From Corinectria fuckeliana (taxonomy: Eukaryota; Ascomycota; Sordariomycetes; Hypocreales; Nectriaceae): a DNA stretch of 64,000 bases. The stretch is from NCBI GenBank assembly GCA_019137255.1, contig WPDH01000266.1, forward strand, positions 90,135 to 154,134, in the 5' to 3' direction. Positions 33,201-45,040 of this stretch are shown piece by piece. Under the pieces are notes generated by a model. It did no database searches and had not been told where the DNA came from. It saw nothing but the letters and a program-made list of their open reading frames with translations. The position numbers and the translations under genes are program-made. The first letter of the stretch is position 1, and each line of letters opens with the position of its first letter.

Positions 33201-34679
33201 TGGGCCCTCAGTCCGAGTAGTGATTTGGAATTCGAGGCGAGACAGTTTAGTTGGATGACTGCGACGGTATGTACGGCGGTGCGACCTGCGACCTGCTGCA
33301 GACAGGGTGACGACACAGCAAACGACAAGGTTCCATTACCACAGTCTAGAGTCTCACAGAACAAAACCCACAGCCGGACACTAGAGTGCGGCGAATAGAC
33401 TAGATACGGCGGCGGGGGAACGCTTCCAGGCTTGTCCCGACTCGGGCTCGGTGCGGCGCAAGGTAGGTGGATAGTCATGTAGGTATCCATGTACTATCCA
33501 GGTCGGATCCGGGGCTTTGCGGATTTGTCAGTCAAAGGTTACCGTCGTTACTCGGCTGGGGTCGTGTTTGAGCGCGACAAGAGGAGAAGGTCTTCCCTCC
33601 GCCCTTGAACCCATCACAAGATGACGATGAGGCTGGTGCTGGCGATTGCGGGTCTGGGGCCCCTCCGTTTCCATGTTCCCCCCTCCACACGCCTCCGCCT
33701 GGCCGCCCGTGCCCCGCCATCATTGGCCACCTGTTGCGGGGAAGCTCGCAGAGATATGGAGCCGCTATGCCTCGTCCGCACCGGGTCGGCCGTTGATTCG
33801 CGGAGCCGTTTTCGTTCCATCCACTTGTTCGTTGAGGCGTGGAGGAGTGCAGACATCTGAGACGCACTTCCTACTGCACGTCTCAACCACCTCGACGACT
33901 CGAGTTCGAAGGCTGGCTCTCGGTTGGCTCCCACCTCAGTGACTTTACGCAAGTCCCTCATCCGCCAGAGAAGTACATGTAAGCGGATGAGAGGGGACGG
34001 GAACGGACGGACGGCCTTTTGATAGTTTGACTCTAACGCGGGTGCTAGCTACTAGTAGGAGAAAATGGGAGGGAACACGCGGTAGATTACAAGCTCGCCG
34101 GCTTAAGCCCACAGCGCAGTCAGTACCTAGGTAAGTAAGTAGTAGCCCCCTGTTGGGCTACGTCCGTCACTCCGTGCCTCCAGTCCGTCACTCCGTCACT
34201 CCGTCCTCCTCGCCTCCTCGTCCCAGTGCCACACACCTACATGCCCCCCCGCCATAGTTACTCCACAACTTACTTACTCCAGTCTCCAGAGCGGTACATG
34301 CGTACTTTGTGCATGCCTGCAAAGCGACGCTAATTCGCACCCCCGTAACTGGCGGTACTCCGTGCCGGGATGCACACAGACGAGGGGCGCAAGGGGGCAG
34401 ACTCGGTACCTTGGGGGGCGAGGCGGTTGTGGGGAAGGTGCGCGGCTCCCCTCCTCCCATCCGTCTTCCCCCCCGTCGCTGAAAAGGTAAACCCCGCGTT
34501 GGCTTCCAAGATTAAATACGCCGCTCCCGTCGTCGAATGGGTTCCTTTCTCTTCCCTCCAGTTTCATACTCATCTCTCATCTCCTCTTCTATATAACAGC
34601 CTTGATTCCCCCCTCACCTCAACTCCTCCAAGATACCCATTCCCTCCACACACACAACTACCTCCACAAACCAGACAAA
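30277..34679. other. 4.4-kb region without a confident gene
   Basis: Between the DUF7918 gene start and the aldehyde dehydrogenase. Several frames of 60-200 codons occur on both strands. Two adjacent minus-strand ones (31666-31938 and 31353-31739) are mildly protein-like (for example GPFSLYFDPSPSISIAR) but lack a family, and no splice model joins them. The last part is the dehydrogenase promoter. Confidence 0.35.
34590..34596 (+). promoter_or_regulatory. TATA box of aldehyde dehydrogenase gene
   Basis: TATATAA lies 84-90 bp upstream of the ATG, with a CT- and CA-rich leader between. A clear TATA box is uncommon among the other genes here and suits a strongly expressed gene. Confidence 0.6.
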
Positions 34680-36341
34680 ATGGCTTTGACCGTTCAGCTC
34701 AGCACCCCGGCCACTGGCCCCTACACTCAGCCCATTGGCCTGTAAGTTGTATATTCCTGCTCCTCGGCGCCGAGTTCCAGCTAACGTTTTCCCAGCTACA
34801 TCGGTGGCAAGTGGACTGAGGGTGTCGACAAGCAGAAGTTCGAGGTCATCAACCCCTCCACCGAGGAGGTCATCACCTCCGTCTGCGAGGGTACCGAGAA
34901 GGATATCGACCTGGCTGTTCAGGCTGCTCGAAAGGCCTTCGACGGCGAATGGAAGGATACCACTCCCCAGCAGCGAGGCTTGTACCTGCTCAAGCTCGCC
35001 GACCTTGCTGAGAAGAATGCCGAGACCCTCGCCGCCGTTGAGTCTCTCGACAACGGAAAGTCCATCAGCAACGCCCGCGGTGATGTCGCCGCTGTCATTG
35101 GCTGCCTCCGATACTACGCCGGCTGGGCCGACAAGATCGAGGGCAAGACCATCGACATTGCCCCTGACATGTTCCACTACACCCGCCCCGAGCCCGTAAG
35201 TCGACCCCACATCCAGCTTTCGTCGAACTGCCGGCGCTAACTCAACGTCCCTAGATCGGTGTCTGCGGTCAGATCATCCCCTGGAACTTCCCTCTTCTCA
35301 TGCTGTCGTGGAAGATTGGCCCCGCCCTGGCTACCGGCAACTGTGTTGTCATGAAGACTGCTGAGCAGACTCCTCTCTCTGCCCTCGTCTTCACCGAGCT
35401 CCTCCACGAGGCTGGCTTCCCTGCCGGTGTCTTCAACCTTGTTTCCGGATTCGGCAAGACTGCTGGTTCCGCTCTCTCCCTCCACATGGACGTTGACAAG
35501 ATTGCCTTCACTGGCTCCACCGTCATCGGCCGCACCATCATGAAGGCTGCTGCCTCCTCTAACCTCAAGAAGGTCACCCTCGAGCTCGGTGGCAAGTCCC
35601 CCAACATCGTTTTCGACGACGCCGACATTGAAGAGGCCATCAACTGGGTCAACTTCGGTATCTACTACAACCACGGCCAGTGCTGCTGCGCCGGTACCCG
35701 CATCTTCGTCCAGGAGGGCATCTACGACAAGTTCCTCTCTGCCTTCAAGAAGCGCGCTGCCGAGAACAAGGTTGGCGACCCCTTCAACGAGGATACCTTC
35801 CAGGGCCCCCAGGTCAGCCAGCTTCAGTACGATCGCATCATGAGCTACATCAAGTCCGGTAAGGAGGAGGGCGCCGTTGTTGAGACTGGTGGTGAGCGTC
35901 TCGGCACCAAGGGCTACTTCATCCAGCCTACCATCTTCAGCAACGTCCGTGCCGACATGAAGATCATGCAGGAGGAGATCTTTGGCCCCGTCTGCGCCAT
36001 CTCCAAGTTCAAGGACGAGAAGGAAGTTATCGAGCTCGCTCACGACACCAACTACGGCCTCGCCGCTGCCGTTCACACTACCAACCTCGACCGCGCTATC
36101 CGCGTCAGCAACTCGCTCAAGGCTGGTACCGTCTGGGTCAACTGTGAGAATTTCCCATCTCTTTATAGCTCAAATTACCATATACTGACACAACTTTGCA
36201 GGCTACAACAAGCTCCACCACCAGCTTCCCTTCGGCGGCTTCAAGGAGTCCGGAATTGGCCGAGAGCTTGGCGAGGCCGCTCTTGCCAACTACACGCAAA
36301 ACAAGTCGGTTGGTATCCAGCTGTCAGGTGCCCTCTTCTAA
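34680..36341 (+). CDS. NAD(P)-dependent aldehyde dehydrogenase
   Basis: Four exons, 34680-34741, 34796-35195, 35255-36143 and 36202-36341, 496 residues. The three introns (54, 59 and 58 nt) have GTAAGT, GTAAGT and GTGAGA donors and CAG or TAG acceptors. The enzyme oxidises aldehydes such as acetaldehyde to the acid. Landmarks are the cofactor-binding IPWNFPLLM region, FTGSTVIGR, the general base Glu264 in LELGGKSPN, and the nucleophile Cys298, the middle cysteine of GQCCCAGTR; the C-terminal LPFGGFKESGIGRE is also intact. Length is that of AldA/ALDH1-2 type enzymes (about 497). No mitochondrial presequence is obvious, so a cytosolic form is likely. Codon use is strongly biased to C-ending codons, and the promoter has a TATA box, both suggesting high expression. 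Symbol given by family resemblance to fungal aldA. Confidence 0.95.
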
Positions 36342-38529
36342 GGGTTTGTTGATTCACAATGGCGTTGAAAGTCGAATTTGCTCAATCGGCGAAAGGATTA
36401 GTCTGTTACATGAAGTGATATTTTGTCATTAAACTTCACAATTTTCAGTCGAAATTATGAAGGGTGGAAACTGACATGAGGGAAATGGGAAATAGATGGA
36501 GCGACGTGGAGGCAACTTGTATATGATTCCACATAGTTTTGCAAGGCTTCAGATGAATAATGCCACAAATTTGTTAAACACTTCATTTCGCCCCTGCTTC
36601 AAAAATTTGAACCTTGACCGATTAATCAATCAGCCTCTCAGTTTAACCACGCGCGAAACAGCTCCAATTTATCGGGCTAGTAAACGCCTTGGCAACTACT
36701 ACCGCCTAGGTTACGAGCAACAGTAGAGCATGCCCAATTCACACTAAAAAAATTTCCCGTCATTTTACTAGCCAGTTGTTGACTGCTGCGGGGGATTTCA
36801 GATAAATTCGTCGATGGCTACCAATAACTCGCTGCTCACTAATTAACCTGCCCCCTTCTTCATACTTCTATCTCACCGCTGCCCCTCATACAATCTCAAC
36901 TATTGTTCTCCCTCTTATCATCTCAGTGCCTCTTAGCATGGCAGCCACACAACAGCGAAATCACAACCAAAACGCCTCCCCCCCCCCCCGAGACACGAGA
37001 CCTTCATCCGCTGAGTCATACAAAGATGGTCAGGATGAGGAGAACCGTCTCCTTCCCTATCAAGAACAACATGAGTTCTATATGAGATACGCGCGAAGTC
37101 ATGTTGAAGCTTGCGATAGCCATCTACCGCAATCGTAGCGTCAACTCGCCAACCCAGTCATCATTCGAGAGGTTCCACAGGATACATGGCTCCAAAAGCG
37201 GCGATTGAATCATCAGCTCGATAAGTCGCGGTAATAGCCTTTGGTTTCGGTAGCACAAGTCACAGATGCGACGCAAAAAGCCTTGCAGTTCGCTATGGGG
37301 ACCATGCTTATGGTCCGTAGTCACACTAACAGCGATCCTGGCGACTCCAACTCACCTTCAGCCCCGTATTATATCGTGGTGAGCTACCAACCTAGTCGCC
37401 GTGTCATCGATACATGGTTTGACGAGCAGGTTGGGAACTCGATGAACACTGTCCGACGCAACATCCTCTCCTCCCTTTCGAAGGCTATGGTACAGCTTGG
37501 TTCTTCTTTTATAGCCGTCTTAGCTCGCCAGATGATTCAAGGCAACGTCAGGTGCTACTATAAATGCGAGTCATGACATATGGTGAAGGCAAGATGTTCG
37601 CAGTCGACCCTTACCTCAATACCATCAGGGCATCATACCGGACTGTTAGATACCAAGGGTTGAACTTCAGCAGTGCGAACATGATGAAACTTTACGTTCA
37701 ATGATTTCTAGACCGGTATTCTCCTCACTTGTTTCCCCATGCCCTGTCATGGTCTAGCAGTGCTGACTTTAGATGCTACAGAAACCCCCGTCTTGATTAA
37801 TGCGGCTATGATTGAATGGGCGGGCGGGCTTGAACGCAGCCACAGATATAATCTTCTTCTTCCGGACATGGTTAGCTGTGAGATTATAACATGGCCCGGA
37901 ACCCCGGCCGGGTCCGGATGGATTCCGCTGGTGATAGAAAGACCCACTTGCGCCGGTGACGGAATCAATCAGTGAGGAAGCGGCCGACCAGCAACATGGA
38001 ACCATCTATCTATATTTTATAAATTGTTTGGATCGATATAGAATCGCCCTAACCCTCTGCGGCTATTTTCGAACTGTGCCAGACAGCGAGATGAGATGCT
38101 TTGGTAAACGAATTTATAATACGAATATATCAAGTTGAAACATATTGAACAAGAGATTGAGCTTTTGTATAATATGATCTCTCATCCTACTGATATCATC
38201 CTTCATATGTGGCCCCATGACCACACTAAAGATATGGATCAGGCTTAAAAGCAACGAGGAGAGCTGGTGACGGACACTAACACGAAACTTTAGGGAGAGA
38301 CTGCATTGTCTCCCGGGTAGGTTCATTGCGAATAGAGGCCCGGCTCACGACAAATCGCAGGGGTCTTATCGATAAGAGTGAACCAGTCCATGCGCAGCTC
38401 TAACTCAGCGCTGCAACTTCGCTCCCTCCATCATCAACACATCCATCTCCGACGAAGCGCTCCCTGCGTCCCTACTTACCGTGGCTACGGAACACAGGTC
38501 CCGAAAACGCGTGGCACCGCATTATCGAC
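36342..38529. other. A+T-richer intergenic region with degraded-looking frames
   Basis: About 2.2 kb between ALDH and CWC27. It is visibly richer in A+T than the flanking genes, especially 36400-36900 and 37600-38250. Short plus-strand frames at 36926-37138 and 37241-37576 are not clearly coding; around 37080-37210 both strands and two frames look protein-like, as in a decayed gene. No family could be named. Confidence 0.35.
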
Positions 38530-40167
38530 ATGTCTGCGATCTATAATCTCGAACCACAGCCCACAGCGTCTGCGATTTTGCACACGACGCAGGGCGAGCT
38601 CTCGGTCGAGCTCTTCGCGAAGCAAACGCCGTTGACATGCCGAAATTTCCTGCAACTAGCCCTCGACGGCTACTACGACAACACGGTATTCCATCGACTA
38701 GTGCCAGGCTTCATTCTACAGGGTGGCGACCCTACCGGCACCGGTAACGGTGGAGAGTCTATCTACGATGGAGGGGCGCTCAGTGGCGACTTGGATCCAT
38801 GGCCGATGGACCAGCGCCTGGGAAAGAACGGAGGGCCGACGGGAATCAACTTCAAGGACGAGTTCCATTCGCGACTCAAGTTCAACCGCCGCGGTCTGCT
38901 CGCCATGGCCAACGAATCGCGCCCGGATACCAACGGCAGCCAATTCTTCTTCACTCTCGACAAGACAGAGGAGCTGAACGGCAAAAACACCCTATTCGGT
39001 CGAATCGCAGGAGATACCATCTACAACTTGGCCAAAATCGGCGAGTCGGAGGTCGACAGTGCGACAGAGCGGCCCACATACACCATCAAGATTGAGAGGA
39101 TTGAGATTCTGGTTAATCCTTTCGAAGACATGAAGAAGCGGACGAGAGTTGCCGTGCAAGCATCTAGCAATCCGACCGCGGCAAAGGACAAGAAGAAGAA
39201 AAGGAAGGGAGGCAAACAGCTACTTAGCTTTGGGGACGACGAAGGTGACGAGGACGTGCCGGTATTCAAGAAGGCCAAGTTCGACACGAGGTTGGTAATG
39301 GAAGAGTCAGAGGAGGATGCGCAGCCTAAGGGAAAGCTGCCGAATCAGAAAGCTAAAAAGAAGGAGGAACCGCAGCCCAAGAGCGTGGCCGTGGAGTCGG
39401 AAGAGGACCGAGATGAACAGGACCCGGTAGTGCGACAACCTCAACCAAAGAGGAAACCAAGTCCTGCTCGTCGATACGATGAAGACCCGTCCCCGGAGCC
39501 TGAAGCACCCAAAAAGACGGCGTTAGAACGCGCCAACGAAGAGATTGCGGCGCTGAAAGCATCAATGAGGCGGACGATCCACAGCGAGCAGCCGGTGGAA
39601 GAGAAGAAGAAGTCAGCTCTGGAGGCTTTGATACCCGAAACCTCGATGCGAGCCCGAAAGCGTGGGCCTGGTGCCAACAATGCCACCGCTAGCGACGAGC
39701 AGAAGACTCTTCGCATGTTGAAAGCCTTCCAGTCAAAGCTGGAAAAGGCGCCGCCGAAGAAGGACACTGCGGTATCTTTGCGCGAAGAACAAGAGGAGGA
39801 GGGTGGTGCGCAAGGCGGGGACGATGGAGCCAGTCTCTGCGATTTGCATTTCATCGCAAACTGCCAGAGCTGCACTTCTTGGGACAAACAGGATAACGAA
39901 GCTAGCGATGACGAGGGCTGGATGTCACACTCCCTGAGCTTCGCAGCGGACAAACTAGGCAAGGACCTCAGCAACCGAAGGAAGGCGGAAGAGGAGTTGG
40001 TGGTCATTGATCCGCGTGAGAAGACGCGGACGCTGAAGGAGGAGAAGCGAGCGGAAAGGGACGCAAGACAAGGCAAGTCAGGCAGGGCGTGGGATCAAGC
40101 CCGGGATCAAGCCAAGAATGCGCAGATGGCCAGGAATGCATCGCTTGCGGGAAGAGGAGCAAGGTAG
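38530..40167 (+). CDS. CWC27 spliceosomal cyclophilin-type PPIase
   Basis: Single exon, 545 residues. Residues 12-200 are a cyclophilin domain: VFHRLVPGFILQGGDPTGTG, RGLLAMANE, SQFFFTLDKTEELNGKNTLFGR. The arginine of the active site is kept (Arg56), but the position of cyclophilin A Trp121 is Glu148 (TEELNG), as in CWC27 proteins, which are poor isomerases. The remaining 345 residues are charged, with a basic nuclear-type stretch KDKKKKRKGGK near 215, acidic blocks, and a C-terminal conserved-looking ending (WMSHSLSFAADKLGKDL). CWC27 belongs to the activated spliceosome (Bact). Frame is intact from the ATG at 38530. It lies upstream of HSF1 in the same direction. Confidence 0.93.
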   Translation: MSAIYNLEPQPTASAILHTTQGELSVELFAKQTPLTCRNFLQLALDGYYDNTVFHRLVPGFILQGGDPTGTGNGGESIYDGGALSGDLDPWPMDQRLGKNGGPTGINFKDEFHSRLKFNRRGLLAMANESRPDTNGSQFFFTLDKTEELNGKNTLFGRIAGDTIYNLAKIGESEVDSATERPTYTIKIERIEILVNPFEDMKKRTRVAVQASSNPTAAKDKKKKRKGGKQLLSFGDDEGDEDVPVFKKAKFDTRLVMEESEEDAQPKGKLPNQKAKKKEEPQPKSVAVESEEDRDEQDPVVRQPQPKRKPSPARRYDEDPSPEPEAPKKTALERANEEIAALKASMRRTIHSEQPVEEKKKSALEALIPETSMRARKRGPGANNATASDEQKTLRMLKAFQSKLEKAPPKKDTAVSLREEQEEEGGAQGGDDGASLCDLHFIANCQSCTSWDKQDNEASDDEGWMSHSLSFAADKLGKDLSNRRKAEEELVVIDPREKTRTLKEEKRAERDARQGKSGRAWDQARDQAKNAQMARNASLAGRGAR

Positions 40168-41536
40168 AGAGAGAGAGACTGGTATGGTTGTCGGCTGTAC
40201 TAGTATGCAAGATGCCTGTAATGTGAGAGCTGTACAATATTGTCCTTTGTAGGTGGCGACATGACAATGGGAAGAAGCTGCGATGCCCCAACACAGTCCA
40301 ACAACCCTTGGTCTATTGTGCATATGTACGGATGTACGGAGTAGGCCCTGGGTTGATCATGGATGCATGATGTCTGACTTTTATCGGGCGTGACATGCCT
40401 GCGATTGTTTCTCCACATTGACGGTAGACATGATCAAAGCACAATGCCATTGTTGAACACATTTCGCCGATCAGCTGACTTATTTCGTATTGTAGACTAC
40501 GTATCAAAACAGTGACAATGGAAATCACTACTGTTAGGAGCCATTCGTCCTGCATTGTTGCTCCGTAAAACTGAGCTTATACTACGGTAGTACAACAGCT
40601 CTTGGCCCGCCGTCTCCACTCGGCAAGGATCGATAAAGACGTGTTAAAGTGTTATCTTATCGTCACGTGGAATCAACCTGGCATCTTGTGTCACGGTGGA
40701 TTCTAATTGGCCCGTCAGGGTTTGAACAATTGATCTTCGCCCGCTCCAAATGCTGGCGGGCCCTCAGCCTCTGCGACCGCCAACTCCGAGTTCATCATCA
40801 CCATCACGACCGAATTCACCGGCGCCGCCTGCTCCCGCGCTCTCTGGCTTGCGCATCGCCTCCTTGGACTCACGCCTGCGTATTGGAAATGCGGTCTTCG
40901 TCAGATGACATATTCCACACTTGATCGAGATACCGAGACATCACCGCCCCGAGTTAGCTTCACCACGCCTAGCCGTTCGCGCACCTAGACCCAGGGTTGC
41001 CTGTTCGCCTCGCCGACTTGGACTACCCGCCAGTTCGATCAAAGCGCATGTCACGAACCTTTGCGTTATCACTTGCAACATACCCTCTCCCGCCTAGCCC
41101 TCTCTTCCTCCGCGATACCACTTCTCTCTACGCCAAACGAAGGCTTGTTCAAGAATTTTGGGCGATAAGCTGCCGAACTTCACCTCATACACGCACCGAT
41201 CTATTTTCTGAACACCGTCTTCATCCGCGAACGAGTTCCCTTCTTTCCGAGACACCCTAGCGATTTTTCTATATATCCATCCACCGAGAACGCGACCGAA
41301 GATCGATTTCGCTTCAGCACCCATACCTTCTATCACCTACCCAACCTTCGCGCCTCGTTGAGGCAAAATTTGCGACCCGACTCAATTGTGACGCCGAAAT
41401 ACTCGCGAGGCAGCAGACCCGTCAGCCTCGAATCACAGCAGAGCGACACCAGGCATCGACAACGGGCCTACCCACTTTCAATCACACCCCACAGCTCTCA
41501 TTGAGAGCAAATCTTGGCTCATCCAGGTCCTTACCT
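40168..41536 (+). promoter_or_regulatory. HSF1 promoter and leader region
   Basis: 1.37 kb between CWC27 and HSF1. It contains a CACGTG core at 40664-40669 and a heat-shock-element-like site at 41148-41160. The last 500 bp are pyrimidine-rich, fitting a long 5' leader. No other gene was seen. Confidence 0.45.
41148..41160 (+). promoter_or_regulatory. Heat-shock-element-like site upstream of HSF1
   Basis: The sequence reads TTC-nn-GAA-nn-TTg, that is two perfect inverted pentamers and a third with one mismatch. It lies about 390 bp before the HSF1 start and could permit autoregulation. Confidence 0.4.
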
Positions 41537-43810
41537 ATGTCGGCACCGAATCCCAGAAAACGAGGAGCTCCCGGTGCGGCGCCGATAGTGCCGGTCCCGC
41601 AGCAGATGCAGCAACCGTACGCGACAGGGAACGGGGCGGGGGACCAGATGCTACGATGGAACAGCATGGGTGATGGGAATGCGTTTGTCGACGCCAACGC
41701 GCATGCTGGCAACGCCTACGGCCTGGTGCCGGCTCAACCACAGTATCCCCAAGCGGTCCCGACACCCTCCAACTCCATCGCTCGGCGACAGATGAACCGG
41801 GCTCTCGTGCCGACCAACCCGCGGACGACTTTCGATGGTTCTGCGGACCCATGGGGCAACTTTGTCGGGGACGAGAACTCTCTTCTTCAGCAGAACCCTA
41901 CCGAGACCCTGACCGAACAGGAGAATCTTGACCTGTTGGAGGACATGGCGCAGAAGGCCAAGAGGGAGTCGCAAGCGAAGCGCAAACAGATTCCACCATT
42001 TGTGCAGAAACTCAGCAGGTAAGTCTCATCTTGATGGGTCTGCCATGTTCAGTCTAACCATTTTAGTTTTCTGGAGGAGCGCAAGAACGAAGAGTTGATC
42101 AGGTGGTCGGAGAAGGGCGACTCGTTCATCGTTCTCGATGAAGATGAATTCGCAAAAACCCTGATTCCAGAGCTGTTCAAGCACAACAACTATGCGTCCT
42201 TTGTGAGGCAACTCAACATGTACGGCTTCCACAAACGCGTGGGACTCTCGGATAACTCGATGCGGGCAAGCGAGCGCAAGAACAAGAGCCCCAGCGAATA
42301 TTCCAACCCGTATTTCAGGCGTGGCCACCCCAGCCTGCTCTGGTTGATTAACAAGCCGAAGGGCGGAAGTAAGGCTAAGAAGGGCAACAAGGGCGGTGAT
42401 GGTGAAAGCGACGGCGAGGAGGACGTCGGACCCGAGGAGGTGCTCGGCCAAGGGCTCAACACCTCCAACGTTCCCACAGGGAGGTCTCTGCCCGCCCCGG
42501 AATCTCAGGCCGCGCCGAAGAAGGAGATGGTGGTCATTCGAGAGGAGCTGAACAAGGTGCGCGACCAACAAAAGCTGATCCTAAATGCCATCAACCGGCT
42601 GCAACGAAACAACAACGACCTGTACAGCCAGGCCGTCATGTTCCAGAACCAACACGACCGACACCAGAACTCGATCAACGCGATTCTCAACTTCCTCGCC
42701 AACGTGTTCAGGAAGACGTTGGAGGACCAGGGGAACACGCAAAACGTCAGCGACATCATATCGAGCATGATTTCGAGCCAGGGACAGCAGCCCGCACAGC
42801 ACAGCAGTGTCATCGATCTGGGAGACTTCATTCAATCTCAGATGGACCCTGCGGCATCTTTTGGGACACCTCACAAGAAGGCGCGTGGGTTGCTTCCGCC
42901 CATCCCCAACCAGAACAATCGACCTCCGCCAGCCCGGACTCCAGCTTCCACAAACAACGCGTACCAAACCGTCGCTCACCACAACCCGGAGATGGGCCAT
43001 GTCACAGAGCTTGTCGACGGGTCCCCGACTGACACGACTTCCCCAAGCCTTCGCCAGGAGCTGGAGGCAAATCCTCACGAGCGGATGATGAAGATAATCA
43101 ACGATCACAATGCGACCAACGCGCACGGACTAGACCTCCCGGAGGCCGCTGAGCTTGTAGCCAATGCGCCGAACACGCTGAACAACGACCAGAGAAGCAA
43201 GCTTGTCAACTTCATGGCGGGCCAATCCTCATCAGCTTCCTCGTCCCGGCCTATCCCCATCACCTCAAATCCCTCCATGGACATGCCGCAAATGCCCTCG
43301 ACTTCGGTCTCCCCACCCCCGGTGGAAACCAACCCTGCGCCGTCGCTCTCTCCCATCATGCAATCCCCCATGGCGCCACCCTCTTTGCATCAGATTGGCA
43401 CGAACCAGGTCGACTTGGAACAGCTCCAACGCTTACAAAGCGAGCAGGATGCCAAGATCAGCGAGCTGGGTTCGCTGCTTGGGCCTCTCAGCCCATCTGG
43501 ACACATCCCCGGGCTCGGCGAAACCGCCGAGGCCTACTTTGATCCTCCCCCAGTAGACCTCGACCAGTACTTTGACAGCAACGCATTTCTCAACGACAAC
43601 ACCTTTGGTGGCGACGGCAATGATTTTAACTTCACCCTTGACCCGGACCCCAACAGCAACAACAACTCGCTAAGACCAAACCGGGACGTGGGTGGTGGTG
43701 GTAGCACGATCAATACGCCGAGTCCGGCTGGCACTGAAGAGATTCCTCGGAATGACTTGGGGTACAATGACAGCCCCGATCGTGGCATTAAGCGACAGCG
43801 GGTGGGCTGA
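41537..43810 (+). CDS. Heat shock transcription factor HSF1
   Basis: Two exons, 41537-42018 and 42067-43810, 741 residues; the 48-nt intron (GTAAGT, TCTAAC, TTTTAG) falls inside the DNA-binding domain and rejoins LSS-FLEERK. The domain (about residues 153-265) begins PPFVQKLSS and contains the recognition helix region NNYASFVRQLNMYGFHKR, with YFRRGHPSLLWLINK at its end. A trimerising hydrophobic heptad array follows near 305-370 (IREELNKVRDQQKLILNAINRLQ and DRHQNSINAILNFLANVF). The C-terminal half is Pro/Ser/Asn-rich with acidic activating-type segments. The protein binds nGAAn repeats as a trimer and drives chaperone genes. The N-terminal extension of about 150 residues is normal for fungal HSF1. 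An in-frame ATG at 41501 would add twelve residues. Confidence 0.94.
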
Positions 43811-45040
43811 GAGGCATGATGCTCAGACACACAATATCAAGCCATAACCGCACCGCAAGGGCAAGACAAGCTTTCCCTTCTGTAATCTTCAGCGTTATTC
43901 AGTTGCCTCGGCAACTCATTTGAGGTTTTACGCAGCGACATACACATTTAATCCCGTCTAGTTGGACGTCTGAGCGGTTGCTTTCGTTTTGTGCACACCT
44001 TACGCATGCAGACTCGCCTAGAAAAGAGGCGAGCCTAGAGATTATGATGAGCTTTTTGGGTCGTCCCGATATCACGGGACGAAAGGATGACGAGAAGTTC
44101 AAACGGCCGGACGGTGAGCTTTTGGCAAATGAGCGGATATATAAGAAGGAAGAGGGCTTTGTGTTTGTTCCTGGACGTGGGTGCCAGGTTTCATAGACTT
44201 TGAGAAGCAGGAGTTTTGCATCGAATATAGGGGTTCCCTTGTGTCGTCGGACGAAGGATCGTCGGAGGATGACTAGGAGGCATTGAGCTGTTTAGCTAGA
44301 TGATTGAATCATTTTCCCGCTCGCCTACATGTTGAATCAACGACTTTTCTGTGAGATTGACAGCCAGTAGTATGCCCTTGCTGCTAGTGAAAAGTTGTTA
44401 CTAGGTAAACTGTAGCCACATAGTCAGCATGGAGCTTGCGACGCACCGCATTGTCCGCTCACGTAGCCCTCAGCATCAACTGTCTGTCAGCTTCGAAGGA
44501 CGCTATTATGAAGTCGAGATGACCTAGTTCCCCTACGACCAAGTTCTCAAATACACTGTGACCGTCTTCGTCCAAGGGCAGTCCATACATACCCCCTTTG
44601 CCCTTTTTCTGTAATCTTCTGTGATATCGATCGTATCTGGCACCTCCAGGGCTTTGAACCAATCCGGGTACTTGCCGATGGACTCGCAGTTAGGAACAAG
44701 GTAGTTGAAACGACTACATGAACTTTTTAGCTGTAACTGGTGGCTGGCATTATTGAGATCCAGGTTATAAGAGGCTATACCGTGTACTATACTAACACCA
44801 AAGGGATGCTTATCATAGACCTCGTGTGCGGTATGCATGGCCTTATCCTAAGACTGAAACCATCTCGTATGCAGTGTAACCTCACGCCGCCATCAACCTC
44901 CGGAGCCCTGTGATAGAATTCCGGCACTCGAGGGAGCGTGGCAGGCGAGTCTAGACGCGAAACAAAGGATAAACTGCCATCTTTCAGTGGTGCCAGACTT
45001 TCAAGGTCGTGCAGTCTTCTGTAAGTAGCTTGATATAGGA
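43811..45040. other. Region downstream of HSF1 with gene-like fragments
   Basis: Contains a plus-strand frame from 43978 whose coding likeness shifts frame near 44187 and ends in an acidic tail at 44276, and a minus-strand 101-codon frame (44533-44838) that looks protein-like but has no known family. Either may be a gene remnant. No intact gene is supported. Confidence 0.35.
43978..44276 (+). pseudogene. Possible frameshifted small gene fragment
   Basis: The plus-strand translation has a charged coding-like run (FLGRPDITGRKDDEKF, then KKEEGFVFVPGRGCQ) that stops at 44196. In another frame the text continues as DFEKQEFCIEYRGSL and an acidic SSDEGSSEDD ending with a stop at 44276. A one- or two-base change or an unseen splice would join them. 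No family was recognised, so this may be chance. Confidence 0.25.

Noticed and set aside
35255..35300. Apparent one-base frameshift in aldehyde dehydrogenase exon 3
   Set aside because: On recounting the C run before the TGG codon, the frame is continuous from IGVCGQIIP into WNFPLL, so the gene is intact.
35237..36076. 279-codon minus-strand frame over aldehyde dehydrogenase
   Set aside because: Antisense reading of strongly C-ending codons in a conserved gene; no independent support.
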